Position numbers and translations under genes: made by a program
In this document: one piece after another, positions 61,169-64,000 of the stretch
How the letters are laid out: every line of letters begins with the position of its first letter
Position numbering within the stretch: the first letter of the stretch is position 1
Notes under the pieces: generated by a model
What the model saw: the letters and a program-made list of their open reading frames with translations, nothing else
What the model was told of the DNA's origin: nothing
Databases searched by the model: none
Assembly: GCF_003014485.1 (NCBI RefSeq)
Contig: NZ_PYGA01000004.1
Location: 248,001-312,000, forward strand
Direction: 5' to 3'
Origin: Murinocardiopsis flavida
GTDB taxonomy: Bacteria > Actinomycetota > Actinomycetes > Streptosporangiales > Streptosporangiaceae
DNA length: 64,000 nt

Positions 61169-62848
61169 TCAGTTGCGGAGTTTGAGGGCGAGGAACAGGT
61201 CGACCCGGTGTTCCAGGTTGGACAGGTCGCGCCGGGTCAGCTCCTCGACGCGGCCGATCCGGTAGCGGAGGGTGTTGACGTGGACGTGCATGGCCGCGGC
61301 GCACCGCTGCCAGGAGCCGGAGTGCTCCAGGAAGGTCGTCAGGGTCGCCACCAGGTCGGAGCGGTGGTCACGGTCGTATTCGATCAGCGGGCCGAGCATC
61401 CGGTCGCGGTAGGAGGACTGCACGTCCTCGGGTACCGACGCCAGCAGCAGCTCGTGGGAATCGATCTCGGCGCCCTCGACGACCTGGGAGCGCCCGCCGC
61501 GCAGGTCGGCGAGGCGGCGCGCGTGCCGCGCCTCGACCACCGCGCCGCGCAGCCCGCGGACGTCGCGCGCCGTGGAGCTGATGCCGATGGTGAGCCGGTG
61601 GTCGGCGAGCCCCGGCTCCAGAAGGCGGGCCCCGTGCTCGATCTCGGCGCGCAAGGCCTCTTCCACGGGAAGGGAGCCGCCGTCGGTGCTCGACCCGCCA
61701 CTGCCCGCTCCGCCGCTGCCAGGCCCGCCGCTGTCCGACCGGTCTGTGCCCGTTCCGCCACTGTCCGGCCCGCCGGTGCCCGGGCCGGCGCGGACGATCG
61801 CCATGGCGTCGTTGTCGCCGACCACGACCGCGCCGGGCCGCCCGCCCACCAGTTCGGCGGTGATGCGCCGCGCGAGGTCGGAGCGGCGCGGTTCGGGGAC
61901 GAGCGCGGCGCTGACGACGACATAGCCCTGCCCCGCCCGGGTGGCGGCCGGTCCGCCGACGACGCGCAGCAGCTCCGCTGCCTCGCCGAAGCGCTGCGCG
62001 GCGAGCAGTTTCGGCAGATGCTCCAGATGCCGTGCGTCGGTGTCGGAGTGCTCTTCGTCGCGGCTGCGCGCGAGCACCGCGATCGACAGCAGTTCGGCGA
62101 CTGCCTCGTGCGTCTCCTCGGTCCACGCGCGGTGGTCGCCGGTGCACACGAGGACCCAGCTGGGGAGGGGGTGCGCGCCGGGGGTGCGCACCGGCAGCAG
62201 GGTGACCGCGCGCTCCGCTGCGCCCTCCGAGGCCGGCAGGACGCCGCCGTGCGGGAAGTCGGTCCAGTTCAGCAGGTGTTCCGAGAGCCATTCGCGGTCG
62301 GCCGCGGAGAGTTCCGGGCCGGCGGCGGCGACGGCACGCCCGGTGCTGGAGAGCACCCACGCGGACACCCCGGCCTCGGCGGCTGCCGCGGCGAACACTT
62401 CGGGGAAGTCGGCGCCCGCGGCGACCTCCGCCATGAGCCTGCGGTGCCGGTCGCGGTTCTCGGCGATGGCGCTGAAGCGGTGCCGGGTGAGCAGCCCGAG
62501 GACCTCCTCGGTGACGGCGCCGAACGAGGTCTCGGTCGGCACCTCGATGAGCGGCAGCCCGTGCGCCTCGCACGCCGCGATGAGGTCGGGCGGGATCTCG
62601 CCCAGAGCGGTTCCGGCCGCCGCGCACACCACCCCGGCGTCGACCAGCGAGCGGACGAAGACCTCGGAGTCGCCGGGCCCGGTGCGCCACATCATGCCGG
62701 TCAGGACCAGCTCGCCGCCGGACAGGTAGCGGCGGGGTTCGAGCAGGTCGGTGGTGTAGGCCCAGCGGACCTCGCGGTGCGCGTGCTCGGCCCCGCTGAG
62801 GAACCGCAGTCGCAGGCGCTTGATGGCCATCAGCTCACTGATGTGCAT
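61169..62848 (-). CDS. PucR-family transcriptional regulator
   Basis: 559 residues from ATG 62848, six bases after GAGGG; the frame extends to 62932. N-terminal PucR domain (about 1-125: HISELMAIKRLRLRFLSGAE, TTDLLEPRRYLSGGELVLTG), a central GGDEF-like/CdaR region, and the C-terminal PucR-type HTH (about 500-555: MHVHVNTLRYRIGRVEEL). A Gly/Ser/Thr/Asp-rich low-complexity insert (about 350-390, GGPDSGGTGTDRSDSGGPGS) breaks the central region. PucR activates purine-catabolic genes in B. subtilis; here it is divergent from a xanthine-dehydrogenase-type operon, supporting that role. Confidence 0.92.
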   Translation of the reverse strand: MHISELMAIKRLRLRFLSGAEHAHREVRWAYTTDLLEPRRYLSGGELVLTGMMWRTGPGDSEVFVRSLVDAGVVCAAAGTALGEIPPDLIAACEAHGLPLIEVPTETSFGAVTEEVLGLLTRHRFSAIAENRDRHRRLMAEVAAGADFPEVFAAAAAEAGVSAWVLSSTGRAVAAAGPELSAADREWLSEHLLNWTDFPHGGVLPASEGAAERAVTLLPVRTPGAHPLPSWVLVCTGDHRAWTEETHEAVAELLSIAVLARSRDEEHSDTDARHLEHLPKLLAAQRFGEAAELLRVVGGPAATRAGQGYVVVSAALVPEPRRSDLARRITAELVGGRPGAVVVGDNDAMAIVRAGPGTGGPDSGGTGTDRSDSGGPGSGGAGSGGSSTDGGSLPVEEALRAEIEHGARLLEPGLADHRLTIGISSTARDVRGLRGAVVEARHARRLADLRGGRSQVVEGAEIDSHELLLASVPEDVQSSYRDRMLGPLIEYDRDHRSDLVATLTTFLEHSGSWQRCAAAMHVHVNTLRYRIGRVEELTRRDLSNLEHRVDLFLALKLRN

Positions 62849-63123
62849 GGAGACCCTCGCATTGAACTCAGGAGCGCGCCGTTCGGCGCGTTCTGCGCGG
62901 GCAGCACCGGTTCGGGCCACCGTAGCCGACACATGCCTTGGAGGAAAATACGAACGGCGGCCGCTGAACGGGTAGGTACTTCATGTCATCGCGTGCTAGT
63001 TCGCGCTCTTTTCGCAGTGGTGTACTTCACAAAGACGCCGAGAAGCCGGGGCACCCGGCACGAGCAGGTCCCGTTGCCTTCCGCTTCTACGTTTCCGCGA
63101 CACGTCGACGAACGAGGATGAGT

Positions 63124-63993
63124 ATGGACTTCCTGAGCCCTTCCACCTGGGAGGAGGCGCTCGCCGTCAAGAGTGCGCACCCCGATGCGGTGCCCATCAT
63201 GGGCGGCACCGACGTGATGGTGGAGTTGAACTTCGACAAGCACCGCCCGCCGGCGCTGATCGACCTCACCCGCGTGCCGGAGCTCACCCGGTGGGCGCCC
63301 GAGGGCGACGGCGTCCTGATGGGCGCCGGGCTCTCCTACACGCGGATCATCGGCGAACTCGCGGGGCACGCGCCCGCGCTGGCCCAGGCGTCCCGGTCGG
63401 TCGCCTCGCCGCAGATCCGCAACCGCGGCTCGGTCGGCGGGAACCTGGGCGGCGCGTCGCCGTCCGGTGAGGCGCACCCGCCCCTGCTGGCCACCGACGC
63501 GGTCATCGAGCTCGCCTCGGTGCGCGGCACCCGCCGCGTCCCCGCCAGGGAGTTCTACCTCGGCCTCCGCCACACCGCGCGGGCCGAGGACGAGCTCATC
63601 GCCGCCGTGCTGCTGCCGCGGCCGGCCGGCCCGCAGTACTTCGCCAAGATCGGCACGCGCAACGCGATGGTCATCGCGGTCGCGTCGTTCGCCATCGCCC
63701 TCGACGCCGCGACCCGGACGGTGGGCACCGGGGTGGGCTCGTGCGCCCCGACACCGATCCGCGCGGTCGAGGCCGAGGAGTTCATCGCCGGAGAGCTGGA
63801 CTGGGACGGCGGCAGTCCCCTGGCGCCCGGCGCCGTCACGCGCTTCGGCGAGTTGGTGGCCTCGGTCGCCCGCCCCATCGACGACGTCCGCGGCAGCGCC
63901 GACTACCGCAAGCACGCCTTGTCGGTCATGGCCCGGCGCACCCTCGCCTGGGCCGTCACCGACCACCGGAAGGGAATCGAGCAGTGCGCGTGA
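63124..63993 (+). CDS. FAD-binding subunit of a xanthine dehydrogenase-type enzyme
   Basis: 289 residues from ATG 63124, six bases after GAGG; ATG 63118 is also in frame but too close to it. CO-dehydrogenase FAD domain: IMGGTDVMVELN, NRGSVGGNLGGASPSGEAHP, ALIDLTRVPELTRW and the C-terminal MARRTLAWAV. It lacks the 4Fe-4S insert of the PaoB paralogue at 43139, hence the plain XDH type. First gene of an operon starting divergent from PucR; the next gene begins inside its end. It carries electrons from the Fe-S subunit to NAD+. Confidence 0.9.
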   Translation: MDFLSPSTWEEALAVKSAHPDAVPIMGGTDVMVELNFDKHRPPALIDLTRVPELTRWAPEGDGVLMGAGLSYTRIIGELAGHAPALAQASRSVASPQIRNRGSVGGNLGGASPSGEAHPPLLATDAVIELASVRGTRRVPAREFYLGLRHTARAEDELIAAVLLPRPAGPQYFAKIGTRNAMVIAVASFAIALDAATRTVGTGVGSCAPTPIRAVEAEEFIAGELDWDGGSPLAPGAVTRFGELVASVARPIDDVRGSADYRKHALSVMARRTLAWAVTDHRKGIEQCA

Positions 63994-64000
63994 GTTTTGA
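63984..64000 (+). CDS. start of next subunit gene (partial, probable 2Fe-2S subunit)
   Basis: GTG at 63984 (MRVSF...) overlaps the FAD-subunit stop by 10 bp, with AAGGGAA upstream. The order and the first residues fit a 2Fe-2S XDH subunit, but only five codons are visible. Confidence 0.4.

Overview
The window reads as chromosome of a high-GC actinobacterium. Codon use is strongly G/C-biased at third positions, GTG and TTG starts are common, and the gene families are typical: Scr1/DUF397 regulators, a mycothiol-type MDMPI protein, several Hanks-type kinases, and FadR/LacI/PucR/WYL regulators. I see no rRNA, tRNA or CRISPR, so the genus is open; a Nocardiopsis/Streptomyces-like filamentous actinomycete would fit.

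0-14 kb looks like a defence-flavoured accessory region. It holds a 5'-truncated CBS-HEPN protein, a solitary AbiEi/DUF559 protein, an ATPase + HTH (DUF5753) + DUF397 regulatory triad with two near-palindromic operators, and a three-gene minus-strand unit (Ser/Thr kinase, SNF2-like helicase, 1679-residue N6-adenine methylase). The helicase-methylase pair resembles DrmD/DrmMI of class 1 DISARM, but no drmABC core lies in the window.

14-35 kb is mostly metabolic: pyrophosphatase, P450, DUF2071, then a compact sialic-acid unit (NanT-like transporter, NanA-like lyase and secreted sialidase, joined by 4-bp overlaps) divergent from a FadR-type regulator with a perfect palindrome between them. Next come a LysR/PLP-dehydratase divergent pair, PCD-like protein, PlsC, aminopeptidase P, LysE, a stand-alone molybdopterin oxidoreductase, an alpha/beta hydrolase, DUF2236 and nitronate monooxygenase.

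37.1-39.2 kb is a small island of foreign DNA: IS5-like and IS3-like transposase remnants, a low-GC two-gene cassette of unknown function (204-aa membrane-anchored protein + 89-aa protein, 4-bp overlap) and a decayed phage terminase.

39-64 kb returns to chromosomal genes: TauE exporter, a PaoABC-type aldehyde oxidoreductase, WYL and MerR regulators, VapBC, DUF817, VanZ, a membrane Ser/Thr kinase with tandem repeats, NUDIX, PaiB, IPP isomerase, an autoregulated ribose-type ABC operon whose permease is fused to its binding protein, a pentapeptide-repeat protein, a PucR regulator and the start of a xanthine-dehydrogenase-type operon.

Long gene-free stretches (2.3-2.8, 21.6-22.6, 34.5-35.1, 60.6-61.1 kb) are filled by families of long inverted repeats. 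One family recurs as two similar ~330-bp elements and, in core form, as a perfect 40-bp palindrome.
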